A DNA stretch of 23,856 bases from an uncultured Candidatus Melainabacteria bacterium (GTDB lineage Bacteria; Cyanobacteriota; Vampirovibrionia; Gastranaerophilales; Gastranaerophilaceae), in assembly GCA_934717895.1 (NCBI GenBank), contig CAKUZO010000024.1:1-23856 (forward strand). The letters run 5' to 3'. Positions 7,468 to 16,112 of the stretch are shown piece by piece (the first letter of the stretch is position 1; each line of letters opens with the position of its first letter). Below the pieces are notes generated by a model. That model searched no databases, was not told the origin of the DNA, and saw only the letters and a program-made list of their open reading frames with translations. Both the position numbers and the translations under genes were made by a program.

Positions 7468-7629
7468 ATTTTATCCCTTGTAATTCCCCGTTATATATAT
7501 AAAGTATTTATCGCAGAAATAATTGCCTTGTTTTTAGTACATGTTAAATTTTGTTACTAAAATCAAACTATTAACTTATGTAAAATTTTATTTTTATTAT
7601 ATGATATATCTTAGGGACAGAGAATTAAT

Positions 7630-8316
7630 ATGATATTTAACGAAACCAAAACACACGAAATTACAGTCGACGTAGTTATTGTAACTATGAAGAACGACGC
7701 TCTTCAAGTTCTACTTGTGAAACGTACAAACGAACCTTTTAAAGACAAATGGGCAATCCCCGGAGGTTATGTAAGATTATCTGAAAACCTTGATCAAGCG
7801 GCACTAAGAGTTTTGAAAGAGCGTACAAACATTGACAACGTTTACCTTGAACAACTTTACACATTTGGCGATCCGCTTCGTCACCCGAATGCCAGAGTTA
7901 TTACATGTGCGTATTTCGCATTGGTTAGAGCCGAAGATATTAATATTGTAACAACTGATGAACTTGGTTGGCACAAAATTTTGGACTTGCCTCCACTAGC
8001 TTTTGACCACAAAGAAATTATTGAGTATTCTTTAAAAAGAACTCGTGAAAGACTTGAACTTTGTCCTGTTGCATATCAGCTTTTGAATGAAAAATTTACT
8101 TTGACTGAAATGCAAAAAGCTTATGAATTGATTATGGGCAAAAAGCTTGATAAACGTAATTTTAGGAAAAAAGCGCTTGCAACAGACGGACTTATTGAAC
8201 TTGATGAATACACAAAATCATCATCAAAAAGACCTGCAAGGCTGTACACTTTTAAAGATATTAAATTGAACTCAAAACGAGCTCATTTTATCTCTAAGAA
8301 AAAGGAGAAAAAATAA
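7630..8316 (+). CDS. NrtR-like Nudix-domain transcriptional regulator
   Basis: The product has an N-terminal Nudix fold (about 10-140) and a C-terminal winged-helix region (about 145-220), the architecture of NrtR regulators, which sense ADP-ribose or related nucleotides and repress NAD-metabolism genes. 'WAIPGGYVRLSENLDQAALR' (41-60) is the start of the Nudix box. The catalytic REUxEExGU segment is degraded to 'RVLKERTNI' (60-68): the first Glu of that core is Val, the second Glu of the EE pair is Arg, and the Gly is Asn. This suggests a ligand sensor with weak or no hydrolase activity. The C-terminal tail is very basic. It has an AGGGA ribosome site and its stop touches the secG ATG. Its target genes cannot be told from the window. 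Confidence 0.8.
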   Translation: MIFNETKTHEITVDVVIVTMKNDALQVLLVKRTNEPFKDKWAIPGGYVRLSENLDQAALRVLKERTNIDNVYLEQLYTFGDPLRHPNARVITCAYFALVRAEDINIVTTDELGWHKILDLPPLAFDHKEIIEYSLKRTRERLELCPVAYQLLNEKFTLTEMQKAYELIMGKKLDKRNFRKKALATDGLIELDEYTKSSSKRPARLYTFKDIKLNSKRAHFISKKKEKK

Positions 8317-8544
8317 ATGTTATTAAATATGGTATGGGCTGTACAAATCTTATCAGCATTACTTTTGATTGTATTAATTCTTTTGCACTCCCCGAAAGGC
8401 GATGGCATCGCAGGTATCGGCGGAGCATCTCATGTTTTTGCATCACAAAAAAGTGCAGAAAAAGGTTTGAACAAACTAACAGGTATTGTTGCTGCAATTT
8501 TCTTGGTTTGCACATTCCTTCTAGGCTTTGGGATAATTAAGTAG
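8317..8544 (+). CDS. secG: protein translocase subunit SecG
   Basis: SecG is the small auxiliary subunit of the SecYEG channel. The 75-residue product has two membrane helices (about 4-24 and 52-72) around the conserved loop 'LHSPKGDGIAGIGGASHVF' (about 23-41), the usual SecG pattern. The start codon follows the stop of the upstream regulator with no gap, and its ribosome site (AAAGGAG) lies inside that gene, so the two are translated together. Confidence 0.93.
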   Translation: MLLNMVWAVQILSALLLIVLILLHSPKGDGIAGIGGASHVFASQKSAEKGLNKLTGIVAAIFLVCTFLLGFGIIK

Positions 8545-8817
8545 TAAACTTTTCCTCGCCCCGTCGGGAAGAGCGGATTGTTAGCTGAGGGCGGAGGAAG
8601 CACACGTCGGCGTGGAGCCGCGGAATATTCCATAGACCTGTTAAACGCGAACAACCAAGCAGGGTAGGGTGAGGGGTTTAAACAACTCTTATATGAATTG
8701 TAGCAAATGTAGGTCGGCATTGCTATGCCGACAAGTAAAAGCAGTAGAGCAGGCACTGCCTGACATAATTATTTAAAGTGTGGCACCCACACCGCCATCA
8801 ATTTTAATTAATCAACT
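8545..8817. repeat. gene-free gap with GC-richer inverted repeats
   Basis: This 273-base stretch is visibly richer in G and C than its neighbours. It contains an imperfect inverted repeat (CCTCGCCC at 8554-8561 against GGGCGGAGG at 8589-8597) and a perfect hairpin in 8708-8733. The hairpin has arms GTCGGCAT/ATGCCGAC and the flank TGTAG, and is a member of a family also found at 18971 and 19204. No open reading frame or RNA gene is supported. Confidence 0.6.
8708..8733 (+). repeat. TGTAGGTCGG palindromic repeat, copy 1
   Basis: The unit is TGTAGGTCGGCAT, four loop bases, then ATGCCGACA. The arms GTCGGCAT/ATGCCGAC pair perfectly over 8 bp. Copies 2 (18971-18996) and 3 (19204-19229, inverted and diverged) share the TGTAGGTCGG flank. 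Confidence 0.8.
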
Positions 8818-9519
8818 ATGAACATACTCGTAACAGGTGCATCAAAAGGTATCGGAAACGCAATCGCACACGAGCTTCAAACACTCGGAGAAGTTTTCGT
8901 AACCGGTAGAAACGAAAAAGCTTTGGCAGAATGTAATGCCAAAGGTTTTTGTGTATGCGATTTGGCAAAAGACATCAATGTTTTGGCAAAATTTATTGAA
9001 GAAAACGACATTGATGTTTTGGTTAACAACGCCGGAGAATATATTTATTCTGCTCTGGAAAGTATGAATATAACTGATATTCAGCGACTTTATCAAACAA
9101 ATCTGATAGCGCCTGCATATCTTGCATCAAAAGTAATTCCGAACATGAAAAACAAAAAATGGGGGCGAATTATTAATATTGGCTCAATTTCAGGGGTTAT
9201 GGGAGAGGCTTATGCAAGTATTTATTCAAGTTCAAAAGCAGGGCTTGTCGGGCTTACCAAGGCGTTGGCGCTTGAGCTTGCGGAATATAATATTACAGTA
9301 AATACAATTAATCCAGGGTGGGTTGAGACAGAACTCGGCATGGCATCGATTGATGAGAGCGAATTTTCAAGAGAAGAAATTGTCGAAACTATTCCGCAAA
9401 GACGATTTGTCAAACCGGAAGAGGTTGCAAAGCTTTGTAAATATTTGATTTCAGAAGATGCAAAAGGCATAACTGGACAATCCATAAATCTTTGCGCCGG
9501 ATTAAGTGTCGGAATTTAG
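8818..9519 (+). CDS. short-chain dehydrogenase/reductase (FabG-like)
   Basis: This is an NAD(P)H-dependent oxidoreductase of the SDR family. The cofactor motif TGASKGIG is at 6-13, NNAG at 70-73, the catalytic Ser region 'INIGSISG' at about 119-126, and YSSSK at 136-140 gives the catalytic Tyr and Lys. The 'INPGWVETE' turn and the C-terminal 'GITGQSINLCAGLSVG' match FabG-type proteins (3-oxoacyl-ACP reductase). At 233 residues it is slightly short, mainly near the N-terminus. No acyl-carrier or fatty-acid genes are nearby, so the substrate is open; FabG proper is only one option. I see no ribosome site before the ATG. Confidence 0.85.
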   Translation: MNILVTGASKGIGNAIAHELQTLGEVFVTGRNEKALAECNAKGFCVCDLAKDINVLAKFIEENDIDVLVNNAGEYIYSALESMNITDIQRLYQTNLIAPAYLASKVIPNMKNKKWGRIINIGSISGVMGEAYASIYSSSKAGLVGLTKALALELAEYNITVNTINPGWVETELGMASIDESEFSREEIVETIPQRRFVKPEEVAKLCKYLISEDAKGITGQSINLCAGLSVGI

Positions 9520-9615
9520 CCGCAAAACAATTACCTTGTGACTGTCACCCCCCTCCGAGGTGAAGTCTGTTCTATTTGGTAATAGATTCTGAATAGCAAA
9601 ACATTTGTAAACAAA

Positions 9616-9644
9616 TTGAAAAATTTCTGATTAGTTATTATAAT
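9616..9644 (+). promoter_or_regulatory. consensus sigma-70 promoter directing leaderless fliI transcription
   Basis: TTGAAA (9616-9621), a 17-base spacer and TATAAT (9639-9644). The expected start point, seven bases after the -10 box, is base 9651, the A of the fliI ATG. There is no Shine-Dalgarno sequence between the -10 box and the ATG. Confidence 0.78.
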
Positions 9645-9650
9645 AAATAT

Positions 9651-10997
9651 ATGGACGGATTGGACACAAGTAGTTTAGAAGAGCTTAAAACTCGAATACA
9701 CGAAAAGCTTGAAGCGACAGAGATGTATCGCTACAAGGGAACTGTATCAAAGCTTTTGGGGTTGACGGTTGAAGTTAAACTTCCGGGACTTAAAGTTGGT
9801 GACTTATGTTATATAGAAACAAAAGATGGAAGGCGAAAACCGGCAGAAGTTCAAGCTTTCAAGGGAGAAGTTGCACAATTACTTTTGCTTTATGATGGTG
9901 AAGGTATTGGGCAAGGTAGTTTGGTGACTTCGACAGGAAAACCTATTACAATTCCTGTTGGGGACTTTCTTTTGGGACGATTGATTAATCCGATGGGAGA
10001 GCCGATTGACGGAAAGCCTCTTGATACATCAGGTGCGACTTGGCGTCCGGTTGAAGGTCCACCTCCGGGACCTTTTGAAAGACCAATTATTACGGAAGTC
10101 TTTTCAACAGGTGTTCGTGCAATTGACAGCTGCATGACAATGGGTTGCGGGCAGCGTCTAGGGCTGTTTGCAGGTTCAGGCGTTGGTAAAAGTACATTGC
10201 TTGGTATGATTGCACGAAATTCTGATGCGGACGTAAACGTAGTTGCACTAATCGGAGAACGTGGGCGTGAAGTTAAAGAGTTTGTTGAAGATGCACTTGG
10301 CGAAAAAGGTATGGCAAAATCCGTTCTTGTTTGCTCCACAGGCGACCAACCGCCACTAATTCGTCAAAAAGCACTTTTGACAGCGACTGCTGTGTGTGAA
10401 TATTTTAGAGATCAAGGTAAAAAAGTTTTCTTGATGACAGATACCGTAACTCGTTGTGCCATGGCTGGACGTGAAGTTGGCTTGTCACTAGGTGAACCGC
10501 CAACAATGAAAGGTTATCCGCCATCAATTTTCTCTTGGTTACAAAAAGTTTTGGAAAGAGCCGGAAACAGTCCGAAAGGCTCTGTTACGGCACTTTATAC
10601 AGTACTTATGGAAGGTGATGATATTTCCGACCCGATTGTAGATATTGTGCGTGGTATTGTTGACGGTCACATTTTCTTGTCAAGAAAAGTTGCCGAAATG
10701 AATCACTACCCAGCAATTGACGTTTTGGGAAGTATTTCAAGGTTGATGTCATCTATTGTTCAGCCGGAACACAAAGAGGCAGCAGGTAAAATGCGTACGA
10801 TTATGGCTCTTTATCGAGAAAATAAAGACCTTATCGATGTCGGCATGTACCAACCGGGGACAAATCCTCGACTTGATACTGCAATTGAGATGATGCCGAA
10901 AATTAATGCATTTTTACAACAAAGAACCACTGATATTGTGAGCATGGACACAACTATTCAAACCCTCGTTGATATGATGCGTGGCGTAGAGATTTAG
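9651..10997 (+). CDS. fliI: flagellar type III export ATPase FliI
   Basis: FliI is the cytoplasmic hexameric ATPase that energises and unfolds cargo for the flagellar export gate (FliP/Q/R above). Residues 20-95 are the beta-barrel domain. Walker A is GSGVGKST (175-182), followed by 'IGERGREV' (201-208) and Walker B 'VFLMTD' (259-264). The segment 'GEPPTMKGYPPSIFSWLQKVLERAG' is diagnostic of FliI/SctN ATPases and separates them from F1-alpha/beta. Length 448 is normal. It is unlinked to the fliOPQR cluster and lies just before atpD, but ends without a shared ribosome site; atpD has its own promoter. No ribosome site precedes the ATG and a perfect promoter ends just upstream, so the mRNA is probably leaderless. 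Confidence 0.93.
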   Translation: MDGLDTSSLEELKTRIHEKLEATEMYRYKGTVSKLLGLTVEVKLPGLKVGDLCYIETKDGRRKPAEVQAFKGEVAQLLLLYDGEGIGQGSLVTSTGKPITIPVGDFLLGRLINPMGEPIDGKPLDTSGATWRPVEGPPPGPFERPIITEVFSTGVRAIDSCMTMGCGQRLGLFAGSGVGKSTLLGMIARNSDADVNVVALIGERGREVKEFVEDALGEKGMAKSVLVCSTGDQPPLIRQKALLTATAVCEYFRDQGKKVFLMTDTVTRCAMAGREVGLSLGEPPTMKGYPPSIFSWLQKVLERAGNSPKGSVTALYTVLMEGDDISDPIVDIVRGIVDGHIFLSRKVAEMNHYPAIDVLGSISRLMSSIVQPEHKEAAGKMRTIMALYRENKDLIDVGMYQPGTNPRLDTAIEMMPKINAFLQQRTTDIVSMDTTIQTLVDMMRGVEI

Positions 10998-12464
<1,467 letters not shown>

Positions 12465-12467
<3 letters not shown>

Positions 12468-12518
12468 TGAATGGTGAGTAGTGAGTGGTGAATTATCTGT
12501 TGCAAGAGGTAATTCACC
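12465..12518 (+). repeat. TAGTGAATGGTGAGTAGTG repeat abutting the atpD stop, with hairpin
   Basis: The repeat begins at the atpD stop codon itself. It continues into a 9-bp stem, GGTGAATTA (12487-12495) and TAATTCACC (12510-12518), with a 14-base loop. The same unit occurs after the switch gene at 1229. There is no T-tract, so it need not end transcription before atpC. Confidence 0.7.
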
Positions 12519-12545
12519 CTTTACTCCGTCACATGAGGAATAATT

Positions 12546-12938
12546 ATGCACTTAAAAATAATTACACACGAAAAAGTTGTTTTTGACGATAATGTCGATG
12601 AAATATACACCAAAACTACTGATGGGGAAATGGGTATTTTGAAAAACCACGTACCTGTTATGGCTGCCTTGGATATCGGTGTGACCAAAGCTATTAAAGA
12701 TAATCAACCGATTTTGTTTACAACAATGGGCGGTGTTTTGCAGTTTAAAGAAGATGAAGCTTTGATTTTGACAACTACCGCAGAACGTGGCGACGAAATT
12801 GATGTTGCAAGGGCAAAAGAAGCTTTAAACAGAGCCAAGGCAAGACTTGCAGATTCAGAAGCAGAAATTGATGCAAAACGAGCAGAAGCAGCTGTTGCAA
12901 GAGCCATGGTAAGATTAAAAGCAAAATTAAATTCATAA
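12546..12938 (+). CDS. atpC: F-type ATP synthase subunit epsilon
   Basis: The epsilon subunit sits on the central stalk and regulates ATP hydrolysis. The N-terminal beta-sandwich (about 1-82) carries 'TTDGEMGILKNHVPVMAALDIG', and the C-terminal helical hairpin (about 88-130) is Ala/Arg/Lys-rich. Length 130 is typical. A TGAGGA ribosome site precedes the ATG. It is separated from atpD by a 78-base repeat-bearing gap but is presumably co-transcribed with it. Confidence 0.95.
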   Translation: MHLKIITHEKVVFDDNVDEIYTKTTDGEMGILKNHVPVMAALDIGVTKAIKDNQPILFTTMGGVLQFKEDEALILTTTAERGDEIDVARAKEALNRAKARLADSEAEIDAKRAEAAVARAMVRLKAKLNS

Positions 12939-12986
12939 TTTTGGCTAACTATGAAGAATTGTAAATTACTTTTTATTTAAAAAATA

Positions 12987-13015
12987 TTGAAAAATAAATC
13001 ATTATATGATACAAT
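12987..13015 (+). promoter_or_regulatory. sigma-70 promoter for the structured RNA
   Basis: TTGAAA (12987-12992), exactly 17 bases, then TACAAT (13010-13015). The predicted start point is base 13022, the first base of the closing stem of the downstream RNA. Confidence 0.8.
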
Positions 13016-13021
13016 GGAATT

Positions 13022-13206
13022 AGCTCTGTACGGGTGCTCATTTTGTTCCTACATTTATTATAAAAGGGAGAATTTGCTCCGATTGAGTGTGAAGTATACC
13101 CACCATTTCATATCGAGCTCTTTTGTGGGAAACGGATAACTCAGGGCGTTCACCCACCTGCGAGACCACGCAGGTAACAAAATCACATTCGTATAGGGCT
13201 TTTTTT
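13022..13206 (+). ncRNA. ssrS: 6S-like regulatory RNA (about 185 nt)
   Basis: The stretch has its own promoter and terminator but no reading frame. Its ends form a 15-bp closing stem, AGCTCTGTACGGGTG (13022-13036) with CATTCGTATAGGGCT (13186-13200), including a few G-U pairs. A second perfect 8-bp stem lies inside (13040-13047 with 13176-13183). Within the 3' side sits a 7-bp hairpin, ACCTGCG/CGCAGGT (13156-13175), and on the 5' side GGAG/CTCC (13067-13080). The apical part has CCCAC/GTGGG pairing. A long rod with an internal bulge bearing a 3'-side hairpin, and this length, fit 6S RNA, which mimics an open promoter and binds RNA polymerase. I see no SRP Alu/GGAA motif or tmRNA features. The 6S name rests on architecture, not on matched sequence. 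Confidence 0.65.
13186..13206 (+). terminator. terminator of the 6S-like RNA
   Basis: The 3' arm of the closing stem runs directly into seven T residues (13200-13206), so the RNA's own terminal helix can act as the terminator hairpin. The nth ATG lies 21 bases further on. Confidence 0.65.
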
Positions 13207-13226
13207 ATGAATGATTAGTGTGAAAA

Positions 13227-13859
13227 ATGTATGTTGATATTGATAAAATTGTTGAGATTTTAAAAGAGGCTAAACAACCTAAAAGTGATTTTGTTTTATT
13301 GATGGATAATTTTAAAAATCCGTTTTTGGTGTTGATTGCATGTATTTTAAGCCTTAGAACGAATGACAAAACGACGTATCCGGCAACGTTAAGAATGCTT
13401 GAATTGGGAAAGACGCCAAAAGATTTTGCAGATTGTGATGAAAAAGTTTTAGAAAAAGCAATTTATCCTGTCGGGTTTTATGCAAACAAAGCCAAACAAA
13501 TTGTAGAATTATCTAAAAAACTTGTTAAAGATTATAATTCACAAGTGCCCTGTTCGATAGAAGAACTTTGTAAATTTAATGGCGTTGGACGAAAAACCGC
13601 CAATCTAACGCTTTCTCTCGGGTTTAATAAACCTGCAATTTGTGTAGATGTCCATGTTCATAGAATTTTCAATCGTCTTGGGTATATAAAAACCAAAAAT
13701 CCGGAAGAAACAGAATTTGCTCTTCGTGAAAAGCTTCCGCAAAAATATTGGATAGATATAAATACGCTACTTGTAACGCATGGGCAAAATATTTGTAAAC
13801 CAATTAAACCAAAATGTGCAGAATGTCCGATTAAAGAATATTGTAAAAAAATAATATAG
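13227..13859 (+). CDS. nth: endonuclease III (DNA glycosylase/AP lyase)
   Basis: The enzyme removes oxidised pyrimidines and nicks the abasic site in base-excision repair. The helix-hairpin-helix 'LCKFNGVGRKTANL' is at 114-127, with catalytic Lys123 and Asp141 in 'CVDVHVHRI'. An iron-sulfur cluster motif ends the protein: Cys190, Cys197, Cys200 and Cys206, with the standard 6-2-5 spacing. The usual 'LSAQTTD' region reads 'LSLRTND' (41-47), as in some divergent Nth-like subgroups. Length 210 is normal. No ribosome site is visible before the ATG; the gene follows the 6S-like terminator, so it needs readthrough or a promoter I cannot see. Confidence 0.92.
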   Translation: MYVDIDKIVEILKEAKQPKSDFVLLMDNFKNPFLVLIACILSLRTNDKTTYPATLRMLELGKTPKDFADCDEKVLEKAIYPVGFYANKAKQIVELSKKLVKDYNSQVPCSIEELCKFNGVGRKTANLTLSLGFNKPAICVDVHVHRIFNRLGYIKTKNPEETEFALREKLPQKYWIDINTLLVTHGQNICKPIKPKCAECPIKEYCKKII

Positions 13860-13883
13860 TTCGTTTAATAACAAAGAACTTGT

Positions 13884-15437
13884 TTATATTTTTGCAACAT
13901 CAAGTTTTGCCAGATTTTTGACGAATTCTTCTTCTGGTATTGTAATATCAACACCGGCTCTATGAGGATTTGTTATAGTGTATGTTCTATTTACAGCATC
14001 AAAAGATTTTAGAGAATATGCATGGCTCGTTAACATATTATATTTTGGATTATTTTGTAAAAAGGCAATTCTTAATAAATAATCTTTATTATTAACGTAT
14101 TTATGGAAATCTCCAAATAATATTTTCTGTACTTCTCGAGGTGTAAATGCGTGATGAATAACTTGACAACCATTTTCACCTATTGCAGAAAATCCAGCAA
14201 TAGAACTTAAACTGGTATTTGTTTTGTTAAATTCTCTTTCTATTAAAGCGAGTCCAGGACAACCACTTAATTCTTTTTCGGAACTGCTTAATTTATCTAT
14301 TCGTATGCTGTTCCCCTTAGTATTTAAGAATAAATTTCCATATTTGTCTTGCGAAAACATTTTATATATTTCGCATCTGCCTTTGGGAGTATTCATAGCA
14401 TTTTCTAATGGGGAGATAAGAAAACAATCCCCTGTATACTTACTTTGATTTATATTGAATCTTTCTAACGGAGGAAATAGCTTTTTGTACATTTCTTCGC
14501 TTATTTTTAATTCTTCAATATTTTTTCCATTATTTAAGTACATTTTTCCATTAATAGAAATTGCATCTCCTAATTTAGTTGAATTTTGTATTTGACTTAA
14601 AGAAACATTGCCATTAAACTTTGGAAAATAATTTTGTCCATGGGCAATCGCTTCAATATCATTTAATAAATTTTTGTTCAGGCTAGCATTGAACCAAACT
14701 CCTTTTTTATTAATCATATTGTATTTTAGGGCAGAATATATATCCGGACTATTTTTTTTAAGATTGGACATCATTAACTCGCTTCTCTGCAAGAACGTCG
14801 TCATTTGTTGCGGGTTGTTTAGTAACTCTACAATATTTTTATTATTTCTGTTAAATTGTACAACGCTGGCAATTTCATCTGCACTTAAATTCATTAATTT
14901 GCCGTTTTCTAATTTTTGTAAAGGTTTGCCGTTCAAATATCTTGTTAATATTTGGGCTGTATCTTGATTTGTTGAATTTAATATTCTAGTAAAAGCACTT
15001 TGATTTGCTTTTACCCCGAGTGTTGAATGTTCAAGTAATCGCTTAATTAAGTCATAATCTCCATTCGTATTTGCAATAAATCTGTCGAATTGTGTTTTAA
15101 AAATTGGTTCATTAAAAATGTATCTTGGGTTTTCAGCCATTTTGTTCGCAAAATATGTTTTTGCTTCTAAATTAAAAGCTTTTTTAAGCTCGCCTCTTTT
15201 TTTCAAAAAGGCATTTTCCAAATTATCAGTACAATATCCATTAATTCTTGCTTGTTGGTATTCTTTCCCTAAAGCATTAAATTCCTCTCGAGTTGTGCAT
15301 TGTTGCAATTTTCGTAAGAAATTTGAATTTTCTACTGATTTTGATAAACTTCCCATAGAAGTAATAGGAGGCTTTTTACTGATACATGGCCTTATATGGC
15401 TTATAATCGTATTGGCATTGCGTGTATTAATTAACAT
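13884..15437 (-). CDS. calpain-like cysteine protease domain protein, unknown role
   Basis: I take the ATG at 15437 (517 residues), with GGGGA nine bases upstream; a TTG at 15452 is an alternative. Residues 1-320 are mostly helical and polar and match nothing I know. From about 325 the protein shows the papain/calpain (C2) arrangement: 'NQSKYTGDCFLISPLENAMNTP' with Gln331 and nucleophile Cys338, then 'LTSHAYSLKSF' with His472, then 'TYTITNPHRAG' with Asn490. These correspond to the calpain Q-GDC-F-L, HAY and NP blocks. The family cleaves proteins intracellularly in eukaryotes; bacterial members are scattered and poorly understood. There is no signal peptide or membrane segment. It is convergent with nth and divergent from a small unknown gene. 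An effector, toxin or regulated housekeeping protease are all possible. The family call is by motif only. Confidence 0.65.
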   Translation of the reverse strand: MLINTRNANTIISHIRPCISKKPPITSMGSLSKSVENSNFLRKLQQCTTREEFNALGKEYQQARINGYCTDNLENAFLKKRGELKKAFNLEAKTYFANKMAENPRYIFNEPIFKTQFDRFIANTNGDYDLIKRLLEHSTLGVKANQSAFTRILNSTNQDTAQILTRYLNGKPLQKLENGKLMNLSADEIASVVQFNRNNKNIVELLNNPQQMTTFLQRSELMMSNLKKNSPDIYSALKYNMINKKGVWFNASLNKNLLNDIEAIAHGQNYFPKFNGNVSLSQIQNSTKLGDAISINGKMYLNNGKNIEELKISEEMYKKLFPPLERFNINQSKYTGDCFLISPLENAMNTPKGRCEIYKMFSQDKYGNLFLNTKGNSIRIDKLSSSEKELSGCPGLALIEREFNKTNTSLSSIAGFSAIGENGCQVIHHAFTPREVQKILFGDFHKYVNNKDYLLRIAFLQNNPKYNMLTSHAYSLKSFDAVNRTYTITNPHRAGVDITIPEEEFVKNLAKLDVAKI

Positions 15438-15627
15438 ATATATTTTCCCCAAAAAATTTCCCCATGTACATTAATAAACACATTTCGTCGATCTTAATTG
15501 CCTATTCATTAAGTTATGTAACGAAACAAACCTTCTATAAGAGGACTTTGCACAAATTAATATAAATTAATAAATTAGCAAAAATTTCTTTTATTGGACT
15601 TATTATAAAGAAAAGAAAGGTAAAACA

Positions 15628-16029
15628 ATGAAAATTGGACGAATTATAAACAATATGCAAGAAAAGTTGAGAATTAACAAACTTGTACAACACGACAAAA
15701 AGTTGAATTCTCTCGTAACTATCCATGAGAACGGATTTAACAGAGCAAATATGCGAGAAATCTATGATGCTCAAGAAGTTTTAGCAAACTATGCTGAACA
15801 AAAAGGAATTCATGTTGATGTGTTTGATAAACTTCCGGAAGCTGAGGCTTTGAAACATGAAGGCGATGCAATCACAAATCACGATATCTTTTTAAAGGTT
15901 ACAGATGATGTAACAGGAAAAGAAAAAGCTGCATCTGTTCAAACTCCAAATTATTTTGAAAAACCCTTTTTACGTGCACTGTATGAAAGTTTGGACAATT
16001 TGACAAAAGCGTTTAGAAATCAACACTAA
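15628..16029 (+). CDS. hypothetical protein, 133 aa
   Basis: I do not recognise this protein. It begins with a basic amphipathic stretch ('MKIGRIINNMQEKLRINKLV'), continues with 'HENGFNRANMREIYDAQEVLANYAEQKGI' and ends in a helical segment. No membrane segment, signal peptide or catalytic motif is visible. A good ribosome site (GAAAGG) precedes the ATG and a terminator follows, so it is a genuine single-gene unit. It is divergent from the calpain-like gene, sharing a 190-base intergenic region, which allows but does not prove a functional link. Confidence 0.7.
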   Translation: MKIGRIINNMQEKLRINKLVQHDKKLNSLVTIHENGFNRANMREIYDAQEVLANYAEQKGIHVDVFDKLPEAEALKHEGDAITNHDIFLKVTDDVTGKEKAASVQTPNYFEKPFLRALYESLDNLTKAFRNQH

Positions 16030-16059
16030 TATCTTTTTAAATAAAAATTATTCAAAATA

Positions 16060-16087
16060 AAAAGCTCCCCTGTATTGAGGAGCTTTT
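16060..16087. terminator. bidirectional terminator between the 133-aa gene and the skp-like gene
   Basis: Stem AAAAGCTCC (16060-16068) with GGAGCTTTT (16079-16087), flanked by A and T tracts, between convergent genes. Confidence 0.85.
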
Positions 16088-16112
16088 TAGATTTCTTTAA
16101 TCGAATTTAAAA

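Noticed and set aside
8430..8756. 108-aa open frame antisense to secG and the following gap
   Set aside because: It overlaps secG and is built largely from the repeat sequence; no ribosome site and no recognisable domain.
9890..10339. 149-aa open frame antisense to fliI
   Set aside because: It lies entirely inside a strongly conserved gene, has a Pro/Ser-rich composition typical of a shadow frame and has no ribosome site.
13022..13206. Riboswitch controlling nth
   Set aside because: The RNA ends in its own terminal helix and T-tract, and its two ends pair with each other, which fits a free-standing RNA better; nth is not a usual riboswitch target.
13022..13206. SRP RNA or tmRNA
   Set aside because: The conserved SRP GGAA tetraloop helix and the tmRNA tRNA-like ends are not present.
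14674..14967. Hydrophobic open frame antisense to the calpain-like gene
   Set aside because: The hydrophobic look comes from reading the complement of a polar, A-rich gene; no start signals.
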